Source of the DNA: Nocardia colli
GTDB lineage: Bacteria; Actinomycetota; Actinomycetes; Mycobacteriales; Mycobacteriaceae
Direction: 5' to 3'
Length of the DNA: 64,000 nucleotides
Assembly (NCBI RefSeq): GCF_008704205.1
Contig: NZ_VXLC01000003.1
Coordinates: 186,001-250,000, forward strand
The translations under genes and the position numbers were made by a program. Shown in pieces: positions 9,888 through 17,820 of the stretch (position 1 is the stretch's first letter; every line of letters starts with the position of its first letter). A model generated the notes under the pieces. The model worked only from the letters and a program-made list of their open reading frames with translations. It did not search any database and was not told the DNA's origin.

Positions 9888-11675
9888 GTGTCGCTGACTC
9901 ATCGAATCCAGTCGTACGGAACCCTCGCCCGGGGCCTGCTCGAGGGCTCCGGGTCGAACCGCACGCTGGCAGTCGAGCTCGAGCGCAGAAGCAGGCAGGC
10001 GAGCCACGCGGCGCGTCCGTTCCTGCTCTATGAGGACCAGCAATTCGACTACGCGCAGGCCAATCGCATAGTCAACCGGATCGCCCACGCCTACCGGGCC
10101 GCGGGCGTGCGCAAGGGCGACACCCTCGCCCTGCTGATGGAGAACCGGCCCGAGTTCGTCTGGCACTACCTGGCCGCTGGCAAGCTCGGAGTCGTTGCGG
10201 CGCTGGTGAATACCCGGGCCCGCGGCGACGGGCTGGCGCACGCCATCTCGGTGTGCGGGGCGAACCAGATGATCATCGGGTCGGAGTGCCTGCCGGCGTT
10301 CCTCGCGATCCGGAATCGGCTGGCGCCCGGGCTGATCGAGCGCTGCCTGGTGGACGAGGACCGGAAGGTGCCCGCCGGGGACGCCGCCGGACTGCTGCGG
10401 TTCGTGCAGAGCGCGACGTCCACCGATCCGGTCGAGACCACCACGCACGCCCTCAGCGATACCGGCGCCTACATCTTCACCAGCGGAACGACCGGGCTGC
10501 CCAAGGCCGCGGTCATGAGCCACCAGCGGCTGACCACCGTCGGCCGGGTCATCGGCGCGCTGGCCTGGCGGCTCGAACCCGGCGACGTCGTCTACAACTG
10601 TCTACCGCTGTTCCACACCAACGCCCTGGTGATGGCGTTGTCGAGCGTGCTCGCGCACGGCGCCACGCTGGCCCTCGGGCGCCGGTTCTCGGCGGGGACG
10701 TTCTGGCACGACATTCACCGGTTCGAGGCGACGGGCTTCAACTACATCGGCGAGATGTGCCGGTACCTGATCAACACGCCTTCGGATGATCGCGAGCGCG
10801 GGCATCGGGTGCGGGTGATGGTCGGGCAGGGGTTGCAGACCGATATCTGGACCACGATGCAGACCCGGTTCGAGATCCCGCGCATCGTCGAGATGTACGC
10901 GTCCACCGAGGGCAATATCGCCACGATCAACCTGGCCGGGGAGGTCGGGTCGGTCGGCAAGCTGCGCCTCGGCGGCAAGCTGGCGAAGTGGGACTTCGAG
11001 CGCGACGACTTCGTCCGCGACGCGGGCCGGCTGGTTCCGTGCGCGCCGGGGGAGACCGGGGTGCTGCTCGGACCGATCCGCAAGCGCACGCCGTTCGGCG
11101 GTTATCGCGACGAAAAGGCCACGCGCGCGAAGGTTGTCACGAATGCCTTCCACGAGGGTGACGCGCTCTTCAACACCGGCGACGTGTTCCGCATCGACGC
11201 CAAGAAGAATCTGTTCTTCGTGGATCGCCTGGGTGACACGTTTCGATACAAGGGCGAGAATGTGTCCACCACCGAGGTGCAGGAACAGCTTGTCCGGTGG
11301 CCGGGCATCGCCGCCGCCAGCGTGTACGGCGTCGAGATACCCGGCCGCGAAGGCCGCGCGGGGATGGCGGCCATCGTGCTCGCCGACGGTGCTCGATTCG
11401 ACGGCGAGGCGCTGGCCGCGCACCTCGATGCGGCATTGCCGCCGTACGCACGGCCGGTCTTCATCCGGGTCCGGCCGACGCTGGAAACGACGGCAACGCT
11501 GAAACTGGCCAAGCTGGCGCTGCAACGCGACGGTTTCGCGCTGCGGGAAGGGGAGCCGATCTACGTGCGGGACGCGGGCGAGCGCGTCTACCAGGAGCTC
11601 ACACCGGAGCGCTACGAGGCCATTGCCCGGGACAAGGAGGCGGCCATGACTTCAGAAGGAACTAAGCGGTTATGA
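9888..11675 (+). CDS. Acyl-CoA synthetase (FadD/FATP-type AMP-binding ligase)
   Basis: 595 aa ANL-superfamily enzyme with the phosphate-binding motif FTSGTTGLPKAA (197-208), a YASTEGN segment, and the hinge region GDTFRYKGENVSTTEV typical of very-long-chain/FATP-type ligases (FadD6-like). It would activate a carboxylic acid as acyl-AMP and then acyl-CoA. GTG 9888 has a ribosome site GGAGGG at 9874-9879. It overlaps the next gene by four bases (ATGA). The thioesterase-terminated PKS upstream would release a free acid, so this enzyme could reactivate it; it could equally activate a starter or side chain. Family is firm, substrate unknown. Confidence 0.88.
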   Translation: MSLTHRIQSYGTLARGLLEGSGSNRTLAVELERRSRQASHAARPFLLYEDQQFDYAQANRIVNRIAHAYRAAGVRKGDTLALLMENRPEFVWHYLAAGKLGVVAALVNTRARGDGLAHAISVCGANQMIIGSECLPAFLAIRNRLAPGLIERCLVDEDRKVPAGDAAGLLRFVQSATSTDPVETTTHALSDTGAYIFTSGTTGLPKAAVMSHQRLTTVGRVIGALAWRLEPGDVVYNCLPLFHTNALVMALSSVLAHGATLALGRRFSAGTFWHDIHRFEATGFNYIGEMCRYLINTPSDDRERGHRVRVMVGQGLQTDIWTTMQTRFEIPRIVEMYASTEGNIATINLAGEVGSVGKLRLGGKLAKWDFERDDFVRDAGRLVPCAPGETGVLLGPIRKRTPFGGYRDEKATRAKVVTNAFHEGDALFNTGDVFRIDAKKNLFFVDRLGDTFRYKGENVSTTEVQEQLVRWPGIAAASVYGVEIPGREGRAGMAAIVLADGARFDGEALAAHLDAALPPYARPVFIRVRPTLETTATLKLAKLALQRDGFALREGEPIYVRDAGERVYQELTPERYEAIARDKEAAMTSEGTKRL

Positions 11676-12451
11676 CATTGGAACCACTGGTCATTCACCG
11701 GTCCGGCACCGGCCCGCCGGTAGTGCTCGTGCATGGCGGCATGCCCGCGGCGATGACCTGGGCGGCGCAGCAGCAGCTCGCGCAGAACTGGTCGCTGATC
11801 GTGCCGAATCGCCGCGGCTTTCCGCCGAGCCCGGCCGCCCCCTGGCAGGACTTCCTCGCGGACGCAGACGATTTGGCCGAGCTGATCAAGGAGATCCCCG
11901 GCGGCGCGCATCTCATCGGCTTCTCCTACGGCGGCCTGAGCGCGGTGCTCGCGGCCGAGCGGCTGCCCCATCTGGTCCGCTCGCTGACCGTGATCGAGGC
12001 CCCGTTCTGGGTCGCGGCGCCCGAGGACGAATCCGTGCGCGCGCTGGCTCTGCTGTCCGATCGGTTCGCCGAGCATCCGGAGGACGCGCAGGCCGAGGCG
12101 GAGTTCTTCGCGGTGTCCGGCGTCGATCCGAGCATGCTCGCCAACGTCGGCGACGACGTAAGGCACGCAATGGAATTCGGCCGCAAGCTGCGTTCCCCGC
12201 GCGAGGCCACGCCGCGGTTCCAGACGATCACCGAGGCCGGCGTGCCGACGCTGATTTTTTCCGGCGATCACAACCCCGCGCTCGAGCAAGTGTGCGATGG
12301 TCTCGCCACGCTGCTCGACGCGGAGCGCGTGCATTTGCCGGGTGCCGGACATGCCGTCCAGCACGCGCCTGGTTTCAACACGATGTGGGAATCATTTCTG
12401 AGCGCCGCGGAACAGAGTCGCGGCAACGGAGGAGGCACAGATGAGCGATGA
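11672..12451 (+). CDS. Alpha/beta hydrolase
   Basis: 259 aa alpha/beta-hydrolase fold. Visible features: oxyanion segment HGG (21-23), nucleophile elbow GFSYGG with Ser85, probable acid Asp199 in SGDHN and catalytic His227 in GAGHAVQ. No signal peptide, so cytoplasmic. The ATG overlaps the stop of the acyl-CoA synthetase (ATGA) and the end overlaps the next gene by 11 bases, so it is part of the same operon. It might act as an editing thioesterase, an esterase or a lactonase on the polyketide. The sequence does not tell which. Confidence 0.82.
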   Translation: MTLEPLVIHRSGTGPPVVLVHGGMPAAMTWAAQQQLAQNWSLIVPNRRGFPPSPAAPWQDFLADADDLAELIKEIPGGAHLIGFSYGGLSAVLAAERLPHLVRSLTVIEAPFWVAAPEDESVRALALLSDRFAEHPEDAQAEAEFFAVSGVDPSMLANVGDDVRHAMEFGRKLRSPREATPRFQTITEAGVPTLIFSGDHNPALEQVCDGLATLLDAERVHLPGAGHAVQHAPGFNTMWESFLSAAEQSRGNGGGTDER

Positions 12452-12917
12452 GGCCACGATCACCGGGAACGACAAGGTCCTGGAATACACGATCGAGCTC
12501 TTTCGCAGCTTTACCCCGCCCGGCGTCACCCTCCAGCTGCCTCCGCCCTCGGCGAAGGAGATGGACATGCAGTTCGAAGAGTATGTGCCGAACAAGTCGC
12601 TGACCGCGACGGCCGCGGCGCCGCCGAGTTATGCGAACGCGGTCGGAATCGTGCAGGGCGGCTTCATTTCCGCGATGTTCGACAACCTCATCGGCCCGCT
12701 GAGCTACCTGACCGCGCGCGGCCCGACGACCACGCTGGAACTGACCACGCACTTCATGCGCGCGATCTTCCCCGGGCAGCGGCTGCGGCTGACCGCGACC
12801 GTGCGCAAGCCGGGTCGCACGGCCATCTACATCGATGCCGAAGCCCATACCGAGGACAACAAGCTGGTGGCGATCGCACGGTCCACCGTGCAGGTTCTAC
12901 CGATTCCGACCCAGTAG
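12441..12917 (+). CDS. PaaI-type hotdog thioesterase
   Basis: 158 aa single hotdog domain. The segment ANAVGIVQGGFISAMFDN is the PaaI/thioesterase helix motif with HGG replaced by QGG, and a beta-rich C-terminal half follows. Such enzymes hydrolyse acyl-CoA or acyl-ACP thioesters as homotetramers. It overlaps the alpha/beta hydrolase gene by 11 bases and is the last gene before a strong hairpin, so it closes the PKS operon. Together with the PKS TE and the later type II TE, the cluster encodes at least three thioesterases. Substitution of the usual His in HGG could alter activity; the exact role is unknown. Confidence 0.8.
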   Translation: MSDEATITGNDKVLEYTIELFRSFTPPGVTLQLPPPSAKEMDMQFEEYVPNKSLTATAAAPPSYANAVGIVQGGFISAMFDNLIGPLSYLTARGPTTTLELTTHFMRAIFPGQRLRLTATVRKPGRTAIYIDAEAHTEDNKLVAIARSTVQVLPIPTQ

Positions 12918-12925
12918 CCCGACGG

Positions 12926-12957
12926 CCCACCTTCGCCCCGGCGAAGGTGGGCGTCTT
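12926..12957 (+). terminator. Rho-independent terminator after the PKS operon
   Basis: A perfect 12-bp inverted repeat (CCCACCTTCGCC, 12926-12937; GGCGAAGGTGGG, 12940-12951) with a two-base centre lies nine bases past the thioesterase stop and is followed by CGTCTTT. It should end the operon that began with the PKS. Confidence 0.75.
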
Positions 12958-12978
12958 TGACCTCAGCGAGGTTTGCCG

Positions 12979-14394
12979 ATGCCCTCTTTGCTCGAAATCA
13001 GTGCACATTTCTTCTTGCAGGTCGCGTTCATCCTCGTGACCTGTCGCCTGCTCTGGCCGGTGTTCCGCCGCCTCGGGCAGGTCCAGGTGGTGGCGATCAT
13101 GGCCGCCGGGTTCGTCTTGGGGCCATCGGTATTGGGTGCGATCTGGCCGGCCGCGCAGGAATGGCTGTTCCCCACCACATTGAAGGTCGGCACCACGTCG
13201 ATCACCCACCCGAACCTGACCGCCATCTATGTTGTCGGCCAGCTCGGTCTGGTGCTCTACATGTTCCTGGTCGGCGCCTCGTTCAAGCTGGACATCCTCC
13301 GGTCGCATCTGGGCAAGGCCGGCGCCACCTCGTTCGCCGGTATCGGCGTCCCGCTGGTGCTCGGCGGCCTGGTCGGCTGGTGGATGGTGGGGCAGGGCGA
13401 CTACTTCACCGACAAGGTCGGCACCGTGCAAGGCGCGTTGTTCGTCGCGTCGGCGGTCGCCATCACCGCATTCCCGATGCTGGCCTGGATCATTCACGCC
13501 TCGGGACTGTTGAACACCCGGCTCGGCACCATGTCGCTGTCGTGCGCGGCGTTCGACGACGCCTGCGCCTGGGTGCTGCTGGCCACCGTGGTCGCCACGA
13601 CCAAGGACAGCATGTCCGGCGCGTTCCTCGCGATCTTCGGCGGGCTGGGCTACCTGCTCTTCATGACCTTCGTCGCCCGGCGCTTCCTGGCCCGGTTGAA
13701 CACCTGGACACCGCGCGGCGGCGATACCGAACGCACCGGCGGAATGGCCGTCACACCGTTGATCGTCGTGCTGATGGTGGTCCTGGTCGGCAGCTGGTTC
13801 ACCGATTACGTCGGCATCTACTCGGTGTTCGGCGCCTTCGTGGCCGGCGCGGTGATGCCGCGCGGCGAGTTCCTCGACACCATCCGCGATCGGTTCGAGC
13901 CGTTGGTTGCCTACCTGCTGCTGCCCGGATTCTTCATCTACTCCGGGCTCAACACCAAGCTCAGCCTGATCTTCGAGCCGAAGGTGCTGGCGGTCGCGGC
14001 GATCGTGATGGTGGTGTCGTTCGCGGGCAAGTTCGGCGCGATCGGGCTCGCGGCCCGCTGGCAGGGGATGAGCTGGCGCGAGGCGGGCGCGATGGGCTCG
14101 CTCGCGAACGCGCGCGGATTGATGGAGCTGATCCTGCTCAACATCGGTCTGACCGCAGGGCTGATCACCGGCCAGCTCTACACGATTCTCGCGTTGATGG
14201 CGATCGTCACGACCTTCGTCGCCACCCCGGTCATGCGGCTGTTCGAGCGCAGCGGCTGGAAGGAGGGGCTGGTCTTCGGGCCGTCTGGTGAGGAATACCG
14301 GATTCCTGGGGACGATCGAACTCCGGAAGAGCGTCGAACTCCTGGGAAGGTGCTGGAAGTTTCTGGCGTCGATGCGGCCGACGGTCCGCCATGA
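12979..14394 (+). CDS. CPA2-type cation/proton antiporter
   Basis: 471 aa integral membrane protein with about twelve hydrophobic segments. The paired aspartates Asp193-Asp194 in AAFDDACAW match the ion-binding pair of electrogenic Na+/H+ exchangers of the CPA2 (KefB/NhaA-like) group. I chose ATG 12979 because GCGAGG (12966-12971) lies seven bases upstream; the in-frame TTG at 12973 has no room for a ribosome site. The C-terminus is a short polar tail with repeated EER/RTP residues and no TrkA domain. It overlaps the regulator gene by four bases. It could support ion homeostasis or self-protection against an ionophore-like product, but this is a guess. Confidence 0.88.
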   Translation: MPSLLEISAHFFLQVAFILVTCRLLWPVFRRLGQVQVVAIMAAGFVLGPSVLGAIWPAAQEWLFPTTLKVGTTSITHPNLTAIYVVGQLGLVLYMFLVGASFKLDILRSHLGKAGATSFAGIGVPLVLGGLVGWWMVGQGDYFTDKVGTVQGALFVASAVAITAFPMLAWIIHASGLLNTRLGTMSLSCAAFDDACAWVLLATVVATTKDSMSGAFLAIFGGLGYLLFMTFVARRFLARLNTWTPRGGDTERTGGMAVTPLIVVLMVVLVGSWFTDYVGIYSVFGAFVAGAVMPRGEFLDTIRDRFEPLVAYLLLPGFFIYSGLNTKLSLIFEPKVLAVAAIVMVVSFAGKFGAIGLAARWQGMSWREAGAMGSLANARGLMELILLNIGLTAGLITGQLYTILALMAIVTTFVATPVMRLFERSGWKEGLVFGPSGEEYRIPGDDRTPEERRTPGKVLEVSGVDAADGPP

Positions 14395-15167
14395 CGCTCG
14401 GGTTCGGATCGATTCAGGAAGAGCAGCTCCGCAACGGCCGTGGCCGCCGGATCGAGCTGCGCAGTCCCGGTGTGGTCCAGCCCCGGACGCTGTTGGTTGC
14501 CTCCGATCTACCGTTCGCCAGAACGGATTTCGAGGACGCGGTGGCGGTCAGCGAGAGTTTCGCGCTGGCGGGTACCTGCGCGTGGCCCGACGTGGTGGAT
14601 CGAGCCGTGCGCTGGCGCCCGGATGTGGTCGTGCTCGACGCCTCGGCGGCGCGCCTGGACGGGCTCGCCGAAACGGTGGCCCGGCTGCGCGAACTGACGC
14701 AGGCGCCGATGATCACCCTGCTGGTGGATCACGGTGCGGCCAAGGCGGATATCGACCAGGTCGACGCGGTGGTGGCGCTCGACCGCGGGGTGTTCGCAGT
14801 GCTCGAGGTGCTGGAGGTGCTGATCTCGGGCGCGGTGCTGGCGATGGCGCCGCAACCGGATCGGGTGCACACCGATGTGGCGGTGGACTATGAAGTGCGG
14901 CAGTGTCTTTCCCCTCGCGTGCGGCCCCGCGTGGCCAAGGATTACGAAGTCCGGCAGCGGCTTTCGACGCTGACCAAGCGGGAGCGGGAGATTCTGCGGC
15001 TGGTGGTCGACGGGCTGTCCAATCGCGAGGTCGGTTCCCGGCTCTACATCAGCCCGGAGACGGTGAAGGAATACGTCAGCCGCATCCTGGCGAAGCTGAA
15101 GGTGACCAGCCGGATCGAGGCCGCGGTGGCCGCGGTCCGCGCGGAGTTCGACAATGGCGATTGGTAG
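14391..15167 (+). CDS. LuxR-type response regulator with a degenerate receiver
   Basis: 258 aa. The C-terminal part (193-250) is a clear LuxR/NarL helix-turn-helix beginning LTKREREILRLV and including NREVGSRLYIS. The N-terminal 150 residues look like a receiver fold (DVVVLD, with Asp83 at the phospho-acceptor place) but the usual acidic pair is not evident, so it may work without phosphorylation. No histidine kinase is adjacent. The linker contains a repeated DYEVRQxLS segment (166 and 184), 18 codons apart. Translation is coupled to the antiporter (ATGA). It is a good candidate for a cluster-situated regulator. Confidence 0.82.
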   Translation: MTLGFGSIQEEQLRNGRGRRIELRSPGVVQPRTLLVASDLPFARTDFEDAVAVSESFALAGTCAWPDVVDRAVRWRPDVVVLDASAARLDGLAETVARLRELTQAPMITLLVDHGAAKADIDQVDAVVALDRGVFAVLEVLEVLISGAVLAMAPQPDRVHTDVAVDYEVRQCLSPRVRPRVAKDYEVRQRLSTLTKREREILRLVVDGLSNREVGSRLYISPETVKEYVSRILAKLKVTSRIEAAVAAVRAEFDNGDW

Positions 15168-15174
15168 GCGCCGT

Positions 15175-15202
15175 GGCGACCGAGCCGATGGCCTCGGTCG
15201 CC
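15175..15202. terminator. Hairpin between convergent genes
   Basis: Perfect 10-bp inverted repeat GGCGACCGAG (15175-15184) and CTCGGTCGCC (15193-15202) with an eight-base loop, eight bases after the regulator stop and 33 bases before the stop of the opposite gene. There is no T run, so it may be a bidirectional GC-hairpin terminator of the kind frequent in actinomycetes. Confidence 0.5.
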
Positions 15203-15234
15203 GCAGCCTGCCCCGCCAGGCGCGCCGAGCCGGG

Positions 15235-16209
15235 TCAGGAATTCTCGTTCGCGATCACGACGAAGAAGTCGTCGGTGGTGCTCGGGTAGCCCATGCGGCG
15301 CACATCGGTCGGCAGCGGCTGGTAATCGAACAATTGCCGCTCGTTGTAGGCGAACAGCTCGGCGCCCGTTCGCCCGGCGGTGTAGATCGAGACGCTCTTC
15401 GTCCAGGCGGCCTGGTTCGGTTCGGTCACCGAGAAAAGCGCGACGTTCTTGTACCGGTTCGCGTCGTCGGTGTTTCGGTAAGGGGGGCGGATCGCCGAAT
15501 TGGTGTCGGCGGTCCAGCTCTCGTCTCCGTAGTCGGCTCCGGCGGCGGTGAAAACCGACAGCCACGGACCCCACGAGGTCAATATCTCGGTCGGTGCCTG
15601 GCTGCGCTCCGCGCGGGCCTGCAACTGTTTGCCGAATTCCTCGCTCGTGGTGAGCACGTGCGGGCGGCCGTCGGGCAGGGGAGTCGCGGTGACGGAATCG
15701 CGGCCGTCGAACTCGACCACGAACGCGTCGCGCGAATCGGCGATCACCATCTGAAATCCGGGCAGTTGCCGTGCGCTGTCCAGCGCGGGCAGCAGGCCTT
15801 TTTCGAGAAGTTCGACGGCGTGCTGGGCGGAATCGGCGGTCGCGCCGTCTATCGGCAGTCCGCTCGGCGACAGGAATTCGCCGTCGGTGCGTGTGTTGTC
15901 GTCCCAGCCGGTCGAGAAGAGGCGGCAATAGACGCCGGTGCGGCGATTGAATGCGAGCCACGTTCCGCCGTCGATGTCGAGCCCGCCCTCGACGTCGGCC
16001 AGTGCCGGGTTGTTCGCGGCCTGGATCGTGAAAACGCGTTCGCGCAGATACGGGTTGACCCGCCAGTGCGGCCCGTAGGAGAAGCGGTGTTCCAGCCCGA
16101 GTTTCCGGGCGGCTTCGAAACCGTGCGGCCGATAGATCGATTGGTCTCTGGCTTCGACGGCAACGAATCGCTCATTCTGTCGGTCGAGAAGAAACATACA
16201 AGTGCACAT
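15235..16209 (-). CDS. NRDE/TANGO2-like (Ntn-hydrolase-type) protein
   Basis: 324 aa. It starts MCTCM and contains GGTWLAFNRRTGVY (about residue 80), the core pattern of the NRDE/TANGO2 family; the eponymous NRDE segment reads ARDQ here. If the fold is an N-terminal-nucleophile hydrolase, Cys2 would be the nucleophile after removal of Met1, which supports ATG 16209 as the start. The gene lies 12 bases after panC on the same strand and is therefore probably co-transcribed. The biochemical role of NRDE proteins is poorly known; amide hydrolysis is only a possibility suggested by the fold. Confidence 0.6.
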   Translation of the reverse strand: MCTCMFLLDRQNERFVAVEARDQSIYRPHGFEAARKLGLEHRFSYGPHWRVNPYLRERVFTIQAANNPALADVEGGLDIDGGTWLAFNRRTGVYCRLFSTGWDDNTRTDGEFLSPSGLPIDGATADSAQHAVELLEKGLLPALDSARQLPGFQMVIADSRDAFVVEFDGRDSVTATPLPDGRPHVLTTSEEFGKQLQARAERSQAPTEILTSWGPWLSVFTAAGADYGDESWTADTNSAIRPPYRNTDDANRYKNVALFSVTEPNQAAWTKSVSIYTAGRTGAELFAYNERQLFDYQPLPTDVRRMGYPSTTDDFFVVIANENS

Positions 16210-16221
16210 TGTATTTCCGTT

Positions 16222-17109
16222 TCACGTTCCCTGAGTGTCGTTCAGGGTCAAGGATATGTTGTCGATGAGCCTGGTCTTGCCGATATGTGCCGCGACCAAG
16301 AGCCGGGCCGGGCCGGATTCCGGCGCGGGTCCGAGTTCGGGGTCGCGCAATTCGAGATATTCGACCTCGACGCCCGCGGCGGAATCGAGAACCGAGCGCG
16401 CGGCGGCGAGTACCGCGGCCGCGCCGGCCGCACCCGACCGCGCTCCCGCCTGCAATGCCGTCGGCAGGGCGACGGCCGTTTCCCGTTCGGCCGGGGCGAG
16501 ATACCGGTTGCGCGAGGACAGGGCCAAACCGTCCGGCTCGCGCACGGTCTCGACGCCGACGATCCGGATGCCGAAGTTCAGGTCCCGCACCATCTGCTGG
16601 ATCAAAATCAGCTGCTGATAGTCCTTTTCGCCGAAGTAGGCGACGGTCGGCTTGGCGATCTGCAACAGCTTCGCCACCACGGTGAGCATCCCGCCGAACA
16701 GCACGGGCCGGGTCGCGCCGCAGAGTTCGGCGCCGAGCGGGCCGGGCACCACGGTCGTGCGCGGACCCTCCGGATACATGCCCGCGGGCGATGGTGCGAA
16801 CACCGAACGCACGCCGGCCTCGCGGAGTAATGCGAGGTCGGCCTCGAGCGTCCGCGGATACTTGTCCAGGTCCTCGTCCGCCCCGAATTGTAATGGGTTG
16901 ACAAATATCGAGACAATGACCTCGGATTTGCTTTCTCGAGCCTGCTCAACCAATGCGAGATGGCCGTCGTGTAAGGCGCCCATGGTGGGCACGAGGGCAA
17001 CTTCTCGACCACTGTTCCGCAACGCAAGCGATACACTGGACATTGCCGCGGGTTCATGATGAACAGCCAATGCGTCGTCCGCATAATTGCTGTCGCCGAG
17101 TCGCTCCAA
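16222..17109 (-). CDS. panC: Pantothenate synthetase (pantoate-beta-alanine ligase)
   Basis: 295 aa, close to the usual 280-310. It joins pantoate and beta-alanine through pantoyl-adenylate. The HIGH-like segment [19 protein letters not shown] with the catalytic lysine, and the KMSKS-like LSSRNRYL are all intact, so activity is expected. The open frame extends upstream to 17871, but the family resemblance begins just before [13 protein letters not shown] 17109 is preceded by AGGAGGGA at six bases' spacing, better than ATG 17043, which lacks a ribosome site and would remove family-conserved residues. Sitting inside a polyketide cluster without panB or panD, it is probably an extra copy. It could raise CoA/phosphopantetheine supply or make an amide in the product. 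Confidence 0.88.
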   Translation of the reverse strand: MERLGDSNYADDALAVHHEPAAMSSVSLALRNSGREVALVPTMGALHDGHLALVEQARESKSEVIVSIFVNPLQFGADEDLDKYPRTLEADLALLREAGVRSVFAPSPAGMYPEGPRTTVVPGPLGAELCGATRPVLFGGMLTVVAKLLQIAKPTVAYFGEKDYQQLILIQQMVRDLNFGIRIVGVETVREPDGLALSSRNRYLAPAERETAVALPTALQAGARSGAAGAAAVLAAARSVLDSAAGVEVEYLELRDPELGPAPESGPARLLVAAHIGKTRLIDNISLTLNDTQGT

Positions 17110-17233
17110 CGATTCTCCCTCCTGATTGTTCGAAACGTGCTCCGACCGATGGCACGGGCTATGGATGAACCACTTCGACCGTACCCGAACACCGCCGATG
17201 GCGCACCGGTTCGTGACATGATGAATAGTTTGT

Positions 17234-17246
17234 TGATGAATCATCA
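17234..17246. promoter_or_regulatory. TGATGA-type palindrome, possible operator
   Basis: In the 273-bp divergent gap between panC and the NTF2-like gene, TGATGAATCATCA is a perfect 13-base palindrome. A second copy of TGATGAAT lies at 17219-17226, 15 bases upstream. The gap is clearly AT-richer than its surroundings. An operator for a regulator acting on one or both promoters is plausible; no known regulator family is implied. Confidence 0.35.
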
Positions 17247-17274
17247 TTTGGCCTTCTATGCAACTCCCGGACTG

Positions 17275-17302
17275 TTGCCTGGGATGCGCTGGCCGTGATA
17301 CT
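17275..17302 (+). promoter_or_regulatory. Candidate promoter for the halogenase/ABC operon
   Basis: TTGCCT (17275-17280) and GATACT (17297-17302) are 16 bases apart and each matches the sigma-70-type consensus at four of six positions. Transcription would start near 17309, about 75 bases before the NTF2-like gene. Weak evidence, by eye only. Confidence 0.3.
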
Positions 17303-17382
17303 GTTCCTAACGGAAGATAAACTATCGGCGGCCCAGAGGAGGGCCCTGGCGGCCCGGCAGTCTCCTCGCGGGAATTAGACGG

Positions 17383-17820
17383 GTGCTCATGGTTACACAA
17401 GCGGAAACAAACGCCGGGAAACCGGTCGGCGATAATGCGGCCGATCCCAGTCCGACCGAAATAGAATTCGAGCAGTGGCGGGCGCTGAGCGCGGGCACGG
17501 GTGCGGAATTCTACGACGGTGTGCTCGCCGATGATGCGGTGCTGGCCGTGCCGTCCCCGCACTCCTCGCTCTCGCGGCAGATCGCCTTGAACGCGGTCGC
17601 CGGGGCGCCGCCGATCGAAACTTATCAGATACTCGAATTCCACGAACGGCCACTCGGTCCGGACGGTTATATCGTCTTCTACGAAATGTATCAGAAGCGC
17701 GTAGGTCTGGACGGAATATATGCCGCCATTTCTACGGTGTATATCCGCCGTGATAATCGCTGGCAGATGCAATATCATCAGCAGACTCCGATCAATAGAG
17801 GATCGGGAGAGCAGCGATGA
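17383..17820 (+). CDS. NTF2-like (SnoaL/DUF4440-type) protein
   Basis: 145 aa. After an N-terminal tail of about 25 polar residues, the pattern [19 protein letters not shown]...DDAVLAVPS and a beta-rich C-terminus ending [11 protein letters not shown] fit the cone-shaped NTF2-like/SnoaL fold. Such proteins in polyketide clusters include cyclases, isomerases and accessory proteins without catalysis. The GTG at 17383 and ATG at 17389 are both possible; neither has a strong ribosome site. The stop overlaps the halogenase start (ATGA), which suggests a functional link with that enzyme. Exact role unknown. Confidence 0.65.
   Translation: MLMVTQAETNAGKPVGDNAADPSPTEIEFEQWRALSAGTGAEFYDGVLADDAVLAVPSPHSSLSRQIALNAVAGAPPIETYQILEFHERPLGPDGYIVFYEMYQKRVGLDGIYAAISTVYIRRDNRWQMQYHQQTPINRGSGEQR

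Noticed and set aside
8022..10523. Minus-strand open frame of 833 codons under the first halogenase and the ligase
   Set aside because: Same kind of antisense shadow; both plus-strand genes have clear motifs and ribosome sites.
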